A stretch of 64,000 nucleotides of DNA from Winogradskyella ursingii (GTDB lineage Bacteria; Bacteroidota; Bacteroidia; Flavobacteriales; Flavobacteriaceae): positions 186,001 through 250,000 of the forward strand of contig NZ_JABFDH010000004.1 in the NCBI RefSeq assembly GCF_013403975.1, read 5' to 3'. Shown here in pieces: positions 47,496 through 54,458 of this stretch. Position 1 is the first letter of the stretch. Each line of letters opens with the position of its first letter. The position numbers and the translations under genes were made by a program. Under the pieces are notes generated by a model. It had not been told where the DNA came from, did not search any database, and saw only the letters and a program-made list of their open reading frames with translations.

Positions 47496-48332
47496 ATGTC
47501 CAATCCAATTTATTTAGGTTACCACTTTAAAGTTTCGCCATTACAGCCAGCAACAGAAATCTTAATTGCCGAACTGGGTTATGCGGGTTTTGAGAGTTTT
47601 GTAGAAACTGAAGATGGTGTTACGGCATACATTCAGAAAGAAGAGTGGTATGATGAAATTCTTAATGATATTCAGATTTTAAAATCGGACGAATTTGAAA
47701 TTACTTATAGTTCAGAAGAAATAAAACAAACCAACTGGAATGAGGAATGGGAAAAAAACTTCACACCTATTGAAGTAGACAATCTGGTAACTGTACGAGC
47801 ACCTTTTCATAAAAAACCTACTACGAAGTACGATCTTATCATAGAACCAAAAATGAGCTTTGGTACTGGTCATCATGAAACAACGCATATGATGATTCAG
47901 CATATTTTAAAAAATGATTTTAAAAACAAATCGGTTTTAGATATGGGTTGTGGCACTGGCGTTCTCGCTATCCTGGCCGAAAAAGTAGGAGCAACAAAAC
48001 TAGACGCTATTGATATAGATAATTGGTGCTATTTGAATAGTTTAGAAAATGTGGAGCGTAATCATTGTGAACATATATCAGTTTTTGAAGGTGATGCGTC
48101 CGTAATTAAAAATTCTTATGATGTTATTATTGCAAACATTAATAGAAATATTCTCTTACAGGACATTTCGACCTATGTAAATCACTTAAACAATAACGGA
48201 ATATTGTTCTTAAGCGGTTTTTATGATGATGATTTTGAAATTATTAATAGAAAATGTCAGGCAAACGGACTTAATTTTATCGATAAACTGCATAAAAATA
48301 AATGGAATGCCGTAAAATTTGTTAAAATTTAA
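47496..48332 (+). CDS. prmA: Ribosomal protein L11 methyltransferase
   Basis: The protein has 278 aa. It trimethylates L11 using S-adenosylmethionine. The N-terminal substrate-binding part ends NWNEEWEKNFTPIEV. The Rossmann methyltransferase domain has KMSFGTGHHETTHMM, LDMGCGTGVLAILAEKVGA (SAM loop) and VIIANINRNIL (motif IV). A weak terminator follows at 48396-48421. Confidence 0.95.
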   Translation: MSNPIYLGYHFKVSPLQPATEILIAELGYAGFESFVETEDGVTAYIQKEEWYDEILNDIQILKSDEFEITYSSEEIKQTNWNEEWEKNFTPIEVDNLVTVRAPFHKKPTTKYDLIIEPKMSFGTGHHETTHMMIQHILKNDFKNKSVLDMGCGTGVLAILAEKVGATKLDAIDIDNWCYLNSLENVERNHCEHISVFEGDASVIKNSYDVIIANINRNILLQDISTYVNHLNNNGILFLSGFYDDDFEIINRKCQANGLNFIDKLHKNKWNAVKFVKI

Positions 48333-48395
48333 GTATTTCTCAATATATATTCTAATTAATTGTGTTATTGTCAATAAGTTAAGATAAATTAACAT

Positions 48396-48421
48396 AAAAA
48401 CCGAAAAAATGTGCGGTTTTT
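48396..48421 (+). terminator. Probable terminator of prmA
   Basis: AAAAACCG and CGGTTTTT enclose a 10-base loop, with the T-run inside the arm. Confidence 0.5.
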
Positions 48422-48586
48422 CCGTAATCCAAAACCACCTCCGATCCGTACCTTTATATAGATAATATTATTCAGTCTTAGTGTATTTTTTAGTCGATGT
48501 TTCACAATATGTCGACCGTGGAAATCCTATATCCAAGTTTATATAAACGACTTAATCAAAGTATTAACAATTTAAATTTTTCTAAA

Positions 48587-49624
48587 ATGAAAAAAATAAT
48601 AAAATATTTCGCATTTGCCATACCTGTGTTCGCACTGTTGTTTACAGCATGTGAAAAAGAAGAGGCAATTGAAGATGTTTCAAACTTTAGTGAGGAGATC
48701 ATCATCAATATGAACCAACTGGAAAACAGAACGCTCGTTGACGATAAGGAATTATTAGATGCAATTAAGACTTTAGATATTGATGTCGGAATCGTTTCTA
48801 AAGGCGAATTTCACTTACCAGATGGAACAACTGAAGAAAGGATTTTTATTGGTAGCGATATTACCTTTACCAGAGCAGAGTTAGATCAACTTATTGATGG
48901 AACTGATCCCAATAGCCGTCAGTACAGAACCTTTAATTTAGTAGAAGGAAACAACCGTACTATTGATATACTAGGTTATACCGGTGGAAGCCAGGCATTG
49001 TCCACAAAAGCTCGAACAGCTTTACAAATGGCGGTGGATAATTTTAATAATTTAAATATCACTTTACAATTTAATCTCACTTTTGGTACCAACTATCAAG
49101 CGGCCGATATGGTTGTTTATGATAATTCTGTAAATAATCCGAATGGTACAGGTGGTGTTGCTGGATTCCCAAATTCAAGTGGACAAGCCAATAAGTTTGT
49201 GCAGATTTATGGGATTGAGCAATTTTCAACAAATGTAAACGAACATGTGATTACTCATGAAATTGGTCACTCTGTTGGTTTTCGTCATACAGACTGGTTT
49301 GACCGTTTGAGTTGTCCGTCTTCATCTCAAGGAAATGAAGGCTCTGGATCGGATGGAGCTGTTCACATTGCTGGTACTCCAACGGGTAGGGATGTGTCTT
49401 CGGTAATGCAAGCATGCTTTTCGACGAGTGCAAATGGAGAATTTAACGGCAACGATGTTACAGCATTGCTGGCAATGTACCCTCAAAGTACAGCTGGTCC
49501 TTGTGATGGAGTAGACGAGTGGCAAAGTGGTAGAAGCTATAATATTGGTGACCGTGTTACATATTTTGGGAATTTATACGAGCGCGTGTCAGGTGGATGG
49601 AGTAATTTGGGTCCTTGTAATTAA
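48587..49624 (+). CDS. M57-like dual-action HEIGH metalloprotease lipoprotein with chitin-binding-like tail
   Basis: The protein has 345 aa. ATG 48587 gives a lipoprotein signal (KYFAFAIPVFALLFTAC). An ATG 30 codons upstream (48497) would bury it and is rejected. The catalytic site HEIGHSVGFRHTDWF gives HExxHxxGxxHxD, and the Met-turn region is SVMQACF. The C-terminal 35 residues (DEWQSGRSYNIGDRVTYFG, then LYERVSGGWSNLGPC) look like a carbohydrate-binding module of family 5/12. Lipid-anchored, probably surface or periplasmic. The propeptide-like region lies at 30-140. Confidence 0.88.
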   Translation: MKKIIKYFAFAIPVFALLFTACEKEEAIEDVSNFSEEIIINMNQLENRTLVDDKELLDAIKTLDIDVGIVSKGEFHLPDGTTEERIFIGSDITFTRAELDQLIDGTDPNSRQYRTFNLVEGNNRTIDILGYTGGSQALSTKARTALQMAVDNFNNLNITLQFNLTFGTNYQAADMVVYDNSVNNPNGTGGVAGFPNSSGQANKFVQIYGIEQFSTNVNEHVITHEIGHSVGFRHTDWFDRLSCPSSSQGNEGSGSDGAVHIAGTPTGRDVSSVMQACFSTSANGEFNGNDVTALLAMYPQSTAGPCDGVDEWQSGRSYNIGDRVTYFGNLYERVSGGWSNLGPCN

Positions 49625-49654
49625 TAACGAGCTAGATTAATATACCAATCAATT

Positions 49655-49695
49655 AAAATGGATTGTTTGATTTTACTCAAACAATCCATTTTCTT
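49655..49695 (+). terminator. Strong intrinsic terminator
   Basis: AAAATGGATTGTTTGA and its perfect complement (16 bp) enclose a 6-base loop and end in a T-run. Confidence 0.9.
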
Positions 49696-49811
49696 ATGTT
49701 TTAATTTCAGGATTATATAAATAAAAAAATGATTTTTTTAAAGATTTGTATATACTGCTCTTTTTTATATTTACTTAATATTTTTTAACTTTACATAAAT
49801 TCCGATATATT

Positions 49812-50087
49812 ATGAGCACTAAAGAAAAAGTTGAATCTGATGTTTTGCTTGCAGAGGAAATTGTAGAGCAGAATGAAATTGTTTTGTTCAATGATGATGT
49901 CAATACGTTTGATCACGTTATTGATACCTTAATTTACGCTTGCGATCATATGCCGGAACAAGCAGAACAGTGTGCTTTATTGGTGCATTATAAAGGCAAG
50001 TGTACGGTTAAAACTGGTGAATATGATGATTTAAAGCCAAGATGCTCCAAGCTATTGCAAGCTGGATTAAGTGCAGAAATTGTTTAA
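49812..50087 (+). CDS. clpS: ATP-dependent Clp protease adaptor ClpS
   Basis: The protein has 91 aa. It delivers N-degron substrates to ClpAP/ClpCP. The core LFNDDVNTFDHVIDTLI holds the Asn and Asp residues of the N-degron pocket, and the middle has YACDHMPEQAEQCALLVHYKG. About 20 N-terminal residues form the flexible tail. A bidirectional terminator lies between it and the convergent sulfur gene cluster. Confidence 0.95.
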   Translation: MSTKEKVESDVLLAEEIVEQNEIVLFNDDVNTFDHVIDTLIYACDHMPEQAEQCALLVHYKGKCTVKTGEYDDLKPRCSKLLQAGLSAEIV

Positions 50088-50108
50088 TCAATATAATTTA
50101 TAACATAC

Positions 50109-50145
50109 AAAACCTCACAGGTATTTCACTTGTGAGGTTTTTCTT
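50109..50145. terminator. Bidirectional terminator between clpS and the sulfur cluster
   Basis: AAACCTCACA (50110-50119) and TGTGAGGTTT (50131-50140) with an 11-base loop and T-runs on both strands. Confidence 0.88.
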
Positions 50146-50147
50146 TT

Positions 50148-51554
50148 TTATAATGTTGACGGACAAACAAAATCCGTAGTGGGCAAATCTGTTTTTTTTA
50201 TGGCGCCAAAACCACCTGCAATATCTACTAATTTATCATAACCTCTAGCTTTTAGAATAGATGCTGCAATAACCGAACGATAACCGCCTGCACAATGTAT
50301 GTGGTAGGTTTTGTTTTTATCGATTTCATTCATTTTCTCATTGATAAAATCCAAAGAAAAATGTTGTGCATTTTCCAAGTGCATAGATTTATATTCGCCA
50401 TCTTTTCTAACATCGAGGACGTTTAGGTCATTAGACTTTGCGCGATGTGCAAATTCGTTAGCCGAAATAGATTCAAGTGTGTCAATGTCTTTTCCAGCGG
50501 CTTTCCAAGCTTCAATTCCGCCATCCAGATACCCTAAAGTGTTGTCATATCCCACTCGTGATAATCTTGTTACAGCTTCTTTCGATTTTCCTTCTGGAGC
50601 CACTAATATAATGGGCTGCTTAATATCTGTAATCAATGCTCCAACCCAAGGAGCAAACGAACCATTTAATCCAATAAATATAGAATTTGGTATATGACCT
50701 TTAATATATTCAGATTGTGGTCGTACGTCTAATACCAAAGCTGATTCATGGTTTGCCATTGCTTCAAACTCCTCTGGGTTTAATGGTACGTTGCCTGTTT
50801 TCAGAACATTATCAAAAGTATCATATCCCATCTTGTTCATCATTGCATTTTTTGCGAAGTATTGTGGAGGAGGAGCAATTCCATCCAAAACTTCTTTTAC
50901 AAATTCTTCTTTGGTCATATCCTCTCTAAGCGCGTAGTTGGTTCTCTTTTGTTCTCCCAAGATACCGACCGTTTCTTTACTTAGGTTTTTTCCGCAGGCA
51001 GAACCTGCACCATGAGCAGGATAAACAATTACATCATCTGCCAAAGGCATTATTTTGTTTCTAAGGGAATCGTAAAGCATTTCTGCTAAATCTTCTTTGG
51101 TCAAATCAGACTTAATGGCCAAATCAGGTCTACCTACATCTCCTAAAAACAAAGTGTCTCCAGAAAAAATAGCGTGATCCTTTCCGTTTTCATCTCTTAA
51201 TAAATAAGTGGTAGATTCCAAAGTGTGGCCTGGAGTATGAAGTACTTTCAAAGTGACTTTTCCGAGTTTTAATTCTTCACCATCCTTAGCGGAATAAATA
51301 TCATAATCTGTAGAGGCGCCAGGACCGTAAACAATCTTAGCTCCAGTTTTGTTGGCTAAGTCTACATGGCCTGAAACAAAATCTGCATGAAAATGAGTCT
51401 CTAAGATATATTTTATTTTAGCATTGTTTGACTGCGATTGGTCAACATATTGCTCAATTTCACGAAGTGGATCAATTATAGCAACTTCACCTTCGGATTC
51501 AATGTAGTAAGCACCTTGTGCCAAACATCCTGTATATAATTGTTCAATTTTCAT
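50148..51554 (-). CDS. CstB-like persulfide dioxygenase with two rhodanese domains
   Basis: The protein has 468 aa. The metallo-beta-lactamase-fold persulfide dioxygenase domain (1-245) has ETHFHADFVSGH (His54, His56, Asp58, His63) and HTPGHTLESTTY. The first rhodanese domain (about 265-355) has APEGKS where the active-site Cys should be, so it is catalytically dead. The second (about 370-468) has active HCAGGYRS (Cys421). This order equals staphylococcal CstB, which oxidises persulfide to sulfite/thiosulfate. A palindromic operator and a -7 element precede it, so it can be expressed apart from the permease genes upstream. Cytoplasmic. Confidence 0.9.
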   Translation of the reverse strand: MKIEQLYTGCLAQGAYYIESEGEVAIIDPLREIEQYVDQSQSNNAKIKYILETHFHADFVSGHVDLANKTGAKIVYGPGASTDYDIYSAKDGEELKLGKVTLKVLHTPGHTLESTTYLLRDENGKDHAIFSGDTLFLGDVGRPDLAIKSDLTKEDLAEMLYDSLRNKIMPLADDVIVYPAHGAGSACGKNLSKETVGILGEQKRTNYALREDMTKEEFVKEVLDGIAPPPQYFAKNAMMNKMGYDTFDNVLKTGNVPLNPEEFEAMANHESALVLDVRPQSEYIKGHIPNSIFIGLNGSFAPWVGALITDIKQPIILVAPEGKSKEAVTRLSRVGYDNTLGYLDGGIEAWKAAGKDIDTLESISANEFAHRAKSNDLNVLDVRKDGEYKSMHLENAQHFSLDFINEKMNEIDKNKTYHIHCAGGYRSVIAASILKARGYDKLVDIAGGFGAIKKTDLPTTDFVCPSTL

Positions 51555-51570
51555 CTTAATATGTTTTATA

Positions 51571-51578
51571 CGAAGTTA
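51571..51578 (-). promoter_or_regulatory. Putative -7 element of the CstB-like gene
   Basis: On the minus strand TAACTTCG differs from TAnnTTTG at one base. It lies 16 bases before the ATG and 36-37 bases below the centre of the palindrome at 51600-51615. It overlaps the small palindrome GAAGTT ACAA AACTTC (51572-51587). Confidence 0.45.
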
Positions 51579-51599
51579 CAAAACTTCAATTTTTTGGTC

Positions 51600-51615
51600 T
51601 GTTACAATTGTCACA
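51600..51615 (-). promoter_or_regulatory. Candidate Crp/Fnr operator 1
   Basis: On the minus strand it reads TGTGACAATTGTAACA, an imperfect palindrome of the Crp/Fnr type (TGTGA-N6-TNACA). It lies 46 bases upstream of the CstB-like ATG. The same pattern occurs at 53444-53459. The regulator gene is the first gene of the cluster. Confidence 0.6.
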
Positions 51616-51620
51616 AACTG

Positions 51621-52424
51621 TTAAATCAGTTCTTTATAAATGATATAGATAGCCATAACTAGGGTAAAATATCCAAATCCTGTCTTTAATTTTTTGCCAC
51701 TGAAATATTTTGAGACATATCCACCGATAATTATTCCAATAATCGAAATTGACGTAAAAATCACTAAAAAAGTCCAATCGATATCTAGATTTGAAACATC
51801 TCCTAAAAATCCGATTAGTGATTTTATAGCAATAATTAATAATGATGTGCCAACGGCTTTTTTCATTGGTAACTTTGCCAATAGTACCAAAGCAGGAATA
51901 ATTAAAAAACCTCCTCCAGCACCAACAATACCAGTTAAAACACCAACTATAAAGCCTTCAGCGGCTATCAAGAGGTAATTAAATTTGGGTTTAATATCTT
52001 TAGAATTTTCAATATCTGTACGCTTATCTCTGATCATTGAGAAACTGGCCAATAACATAATAATGGCAAAAAGCACCATGATAAATATGCTATTGGTTAC
52101 CTCAAAATCACCTATGCTAAAAACCACATCGGGAATCATGTGTACCAAAAACCGTCGCGTCACATAAACTGCGATAAATGCAGGAATAGAGAAAATAATG
52201 GCTGTCCTTAAATCTACCAACCCTTTTTTAAAATTTTGAAATGCGCCAATAATCGCCGTGATACCCACAACAAAAAGGGAATATGCTGTCGCAACTATTG
52301 GGTTAAGGCCAATAAAATAAACTAAAATAGGAACAGTTAAAATTGAACCACCACCACCAATGAGTCCTAGTACCAAACCAACAACTAGCGCACCTAAATA
52401 TCCTAAGATTTCAGTCATTTCCAT
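51621..52424 (-). CDS. TauE/SafE-family sulfite exporter-like permease
   Basis: The protein has 267 aa. About eight membrane segments. The two halves each carry the family Gly/Pro pattern: GLIGGGGSILTVPILVYF and GIVGAGGGFLIIPALVLLA. The family moves sulfite, sulfoacetate or other organosulfur anions. Its ATG follows the DUF6691 stop directly with no spacing, so translation is coupled. In this cluster it probably exports sulfite made by the CstB-like enzyme; that role is inferred. Confidence 0.9.
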   Translation of the reverse strand: MEMTEILGYLGALVVGLVLGLIGGGGSILTVPILVYFIGLNPIVATAYSLFVVGITAIIGAFQNFKKGLVDLRTAIIFSIPAFIAVYVTRRFLVHMIPDVVFSIGDFEVTNSIFIMVLFAIIMLLASFSMIRDKRTDIENSKDIKPKFNYLLIAAEGFIVGVLTGIVGAGGGFLIIPALVLLAKLPMKKAVGTSLLIIAIKSLIGFLGDVSNLDIDWTFLVIFTSISIIGIIIGGYVSKYFSGKKLKTGFGYFTLVMAIYIIYKELI

Positions 52425-52841
52425 TTAATGAGGTAATTTATTTTTAAATATTCCATATACAAAGGTGCCTAATAGAGCTGCTGCAATAACAATTAGTATT
52501 GAAAATGCGCCAGTGCCTAATAAAATGTACATAGGTCCAGGGCAAGCGCCACAAAGTGCCCAGCCCAAACCGAAAATTGTACCTCCCAATATATATCGTG
52601 TAAAACTTCTGTCTTTTAATGGGACATTAAGTTCTGAACCTTCTATTGTTTTTATGTTTTTCAGTTTTGATACCTGAAGCAGTACAACACCTGTTAAGAT
52701 TGCTGTACCAATAATCCCATACATATGGAAGGATTGAAATTTAAACATTTCAAAAATGCGATACCAGGATACGGCTTCGGATTTTACTAAAACTATTCCG
52801 AATAAAATACCAACTAAAAAGAATTTTATATACTTGCCCAT
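52425..52841 (-). CDS. YeeE/YedE-type membrane protein (DUF6691)
   Basis: The protein has 138 aa. Four membrane segments and the conserved LGWALCGACPGPMYILLG with two Cys, the counterpart of the YeeE thiosulfate-transport motif. It is half the length of YeeE and pairs with the gene one base upstream, which carries the other half-type (GGCTSGHAITG). The two probably form one transporter for thiosulfate or a related sulfur species. Confidence 0.88.
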   Translation of the reverse strand: MGKYIKFFLVGILFGIVLVKSEAVSWYRIFEMFKFQSFHMYGIIGTAILTGVVLLQVSKLKNIKTIEGSELNVPLKDRSFTRYILGGTIFGLGWALCGACPGPMYILLGTGAFSILIVIAAALLGTFVYGIFKNKLPH

Positions 52842-52842
52842 A

Positions 52843-53400
52843 TTAAAATAGAATTGGATAAATTAAATGAATCATAATAAGGCCACCTAAGAAAAAGCCA
52901 ATTACGGCAATAAATGACGGTATTTGCAAACTACTTAATCCGGTTATGGCATGGCCAGAAGTACAACCACCTGCGTAGCGTGTACCGAAACCAACAAGAA
53001 ATCCTCCAATAATAAGAATCAATAGCCCTTTTAAGCTAAGCACATTGTCCCAACTAAATAATTCTGGTGGTAAAAGACTTTGACCTGCATTTTCAAAACC
53101 TAAAGCGTCCAAATCCTTTACGGTATTTTGGTTTAAATCAATGTTAATAGGATTTGATAACAGAAAATACGCGATAAACCCTCCAACAATTGCTCCGAGA
53201 ACAACAATTAGGTTCCAACGTTGTGATTTCCAATCGAATTTAAAAAAATCAGAATGCTTGCCTGCACCACCAATGGCACATAGTGTCCTTAAGTTAGAGG
53301 ACATGCCGAATGTTCTTCCAAAATAGAGTAGAAGATACATAACGATAGCTATCAAAGGCCCAGAAACGTACCATGGCCATGGCTGTAAAATATAATCCAT
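52843..53400 (-). CDS. YeeE/YedE-family sulfur transporter subunit
   Basis: The protein has 185 aa from ATG 53400 (MDYILQPWPWYVSGPLI). A TTG 18 bases upstream would add six residues. Four to five membrane segments, with the family motif RYAGGCTSGHAITGLSSLQ near the C-terminus. YeeE moves thiosulfate through conserved Cys; the Cys here is in GGCTSGH. It is the first structural gene after the Crp/Fnr gene, with a -7 element (53416-53423) and a palindromic operator (53444-53459) between. Confidence 0.9.
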   Translation of the reverse strand: MDYILQPWPWYVSGPLIAIVMYLLLYFGRTFGMSSNLRTLCAIGGAGKHSDFFKFDWKSQRWNLIVVLGAIVGGFIAYFLLSNPINIDLNQNTVKDLDALGFENAGQSLLPPELFSWDNVLSLKGLLILIIGGFLVGFGTRYAGGCTSGHAITGLSSLQIPSFIAVIGFFLGGLIMIHLIYPILF

Positions 53401-53415
53401 AAGTTTAATTTGACA

Positions 53416-53423
53416 CAAAAGTA
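53416..53423 (-). promoter_or_regulatory. Putative -7 element of the sulfur transporter genes
   Basis: On the minus strand TACTTTTG fits TAnnTTTG, 15 bases before the ATG. No -33 box is seen; the operator at 53444-53459 occupies that place. Confidence 0.55.
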
Positions 53424-53443
53424 TGATTCTAGAGTTAAATCTA

Positions 53444-53459
53444 TGTGACTAAAGTTACT
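53444..53459 (-). promoter_or_regulatory. Candidate Crp/Fnr operator 2
   Basis: On the minus strand it reads AGTAACTTTAGTCACA. Together with operator 1 it gives the consensus WGTRAC-N4-GTMACA. Its centre is 35-36 bases above the end of the -7 element, the same as operator 1. It overlaps the last base of the regulator gene. Confidence 0.6.
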
Positions 53460-54094
53460 TAGAAGTCTACAACTGTAATTTTATTTCTTCCCAATTCTAT
53501 TTTTGCTTCATTTTCTAATTGCTTAAGAAGCCGTGAAATTACAACACGTGAAGTATGAAGATCTTCGGCAATTTCTTGATGGGTAACAGTTAAAACGGTA
53601 GAACCTGATAATTTTACGAGGTCGGTTAAATGCTTAAATAAACGTTGGTCCATTTTCATAAAAGCAAGAGTATCTATGGTTTCCAGCATTTCATCAAAGC
53701 GAATCTGATAACTTTGCAAAATGAAATTTCTCCAGCTCTCATTAGTATCAAACCAAAGTTTCATATTTTCTATTGGAATCATTATTACCGTAGCATCTAT
53801 ATCTGCAACCGCACGTATTTTGCTCATAGAGTTTGCCATACAACACGTAAGAGACATAGCGCAAGTGTCACCAGATTCCAAAACGTACAGTAAAAGTTCG
53901 TCGCCATTATTGTCCTCTCTTAAAACCTTTATATTTCCTTTTATTAAAAGTGGAATGAAATTTAAGTCCTGTCCAATATCTATAATAATATCATTTTTCT
54001 GAAAAGATTTAAGAAAAGCAACATGAGTGATGTTGTCAATAATTTCTGAATCAAATAGATAGTGAAAAGGTTGAAGCGTTTCTGTAGAAATCAT
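53459..54094 (-). CDS. Crp/Fnr-family regulator with a Cys-rich cNMP-binding domain
   Basis: The protein has 211 aa. Cyclic-nucleotide-binding-like domain (about 15-120), dimer helix (about 125-150) and C-terminal winged helix-turn-helix (HQEIAEDLHTSRVVISRLLK, about 172-191). The phosphate-binding cassette region reads GDTCAMSLTCCM with Cys78, Cys84 and Cys85, an arrangement unlike CRP and different from the N-terminal Fe-S cysteines of FNR. It probably activates the downstream sulfur genes through two palindromes. A redox or persulfide signal sensed by the Cys is inferred from context. A -7 element at 54099-54106 would give a leaderless message. Confidence 0.9.
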   Translation of the reverse strand: MISTETLQPFHYLFDSEIIDNITHVAFLKSFQKNDIIIDIGQDLNFIPLLIKGNIKVLREDNNGDELLLYVLESGDTCAMSLTCCMANSMSKIRAVADIDATVIMIPIENMKLWFDTNESWRNFILQSYQIRFDEMLETIDTLAFMKMDQRLFKHLTDLVKLSGSTVLTVTHQEIAEDLHTSRVVISRLLKQLENEAKIELGRNKITVVDF

Positions 54095-54098
54095 ACTT

Positions 54099-54106
54099 CA
54101 AAAATA
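54099..54106 (-). promoter_or_regulatory. Putative -7 element of the Crp/Fnr gene
   Basis: On the minus strand TATTTTTG fits TAnnTTTG and ends four bases before the ATG, so a leaderless transcript is expected. Confidence 0.45.
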
Positions 54107-54132
54107 ATCATTTACAAATTTGAAATAAATAG

Positions 54133-54165
54133 TTTGGTAGATTTTTAATTTATGTAGTATATTTG
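54133..54165 (+). promoter_or_regulatory. Promoter of tRNA-Arg
   Basis: TTTG (54133-54136, within AGTTTGG), 21 bases, TATATTTG (54158-54165), 14 bases before the tRNA. Confidence 0.7.
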
Positions 54166-54179
54166 CATCCCAATAAAAA

Positions 54180-54253
54180 GGCCTCGTGGCGCAACTGAAT
54201 AGCGCACTTGATTACGGCTCAAGAGGTTACAGGTTTGAATCCTGTCGAGGTCA
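54180..54253 (+). tRNA. tRNA-Arg (anticodon ACG)
   Basis: The gene is 74 bases. Acceptor GGCCTCG/CGAGGTC (one G-T pair), D arm GCGC...GCGC, anticodon stem CTTGA/TCAAG with loop TTACGGC (anticodon ACG), T arm ACAGG TTTGAAT CCTGT, discriminator A. ACG as a wobble-A (inosine) anticodon is normal for arginine tRNA in bacteria and would need TadA. CCA is not encoded. Confidence 0.96.
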
Positions 54254-54274
54254 CGAATAATTAGTTTCAAAAAG

Positions 54275-54306
54275 AAAAACGCCAAGCTAGCTTGAGCGTT
54301 TTTTTT
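54275..54306 (+). terminator. Terminator of tRNA-Arg
   Basis: AACGC-CAAG and CTTG-A-GCGTT pair (one bulged A) around CTAG, followed by eight T. Confidence 0.82.
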
Positions 54307-54321
54307 GTTGAAACTATTTTT

Positions 54322-54368
54322 AAAGCGGAGCGCAATGGATGCGATAGCAATCCTGGGTGCTCCGCTTT
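54322..54368. repeat. 47-bp palindromic intergenic repeat
   Basis: AAAGCGGAGC (54322-54331) and GCTCCGCTTT (54359-54368) are perfect inverted repeats. Inside, GGAT and ATCC form a second short stem around GCGATAGCA. It is GC-rich relative to its surroundings, lies beyond the tRNA terminator, and has no T-run, so it is not a terminator. Confidence 0.6.
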
Positions 54369-54458
54369 GTTTTGAATACAGGTCTTGCTATAATCTAAAA
54401 TAGTTATAACACTGTGCTTTCTGTGATTAACTGTTTTAGTTTTTAACAGTATCTATTT

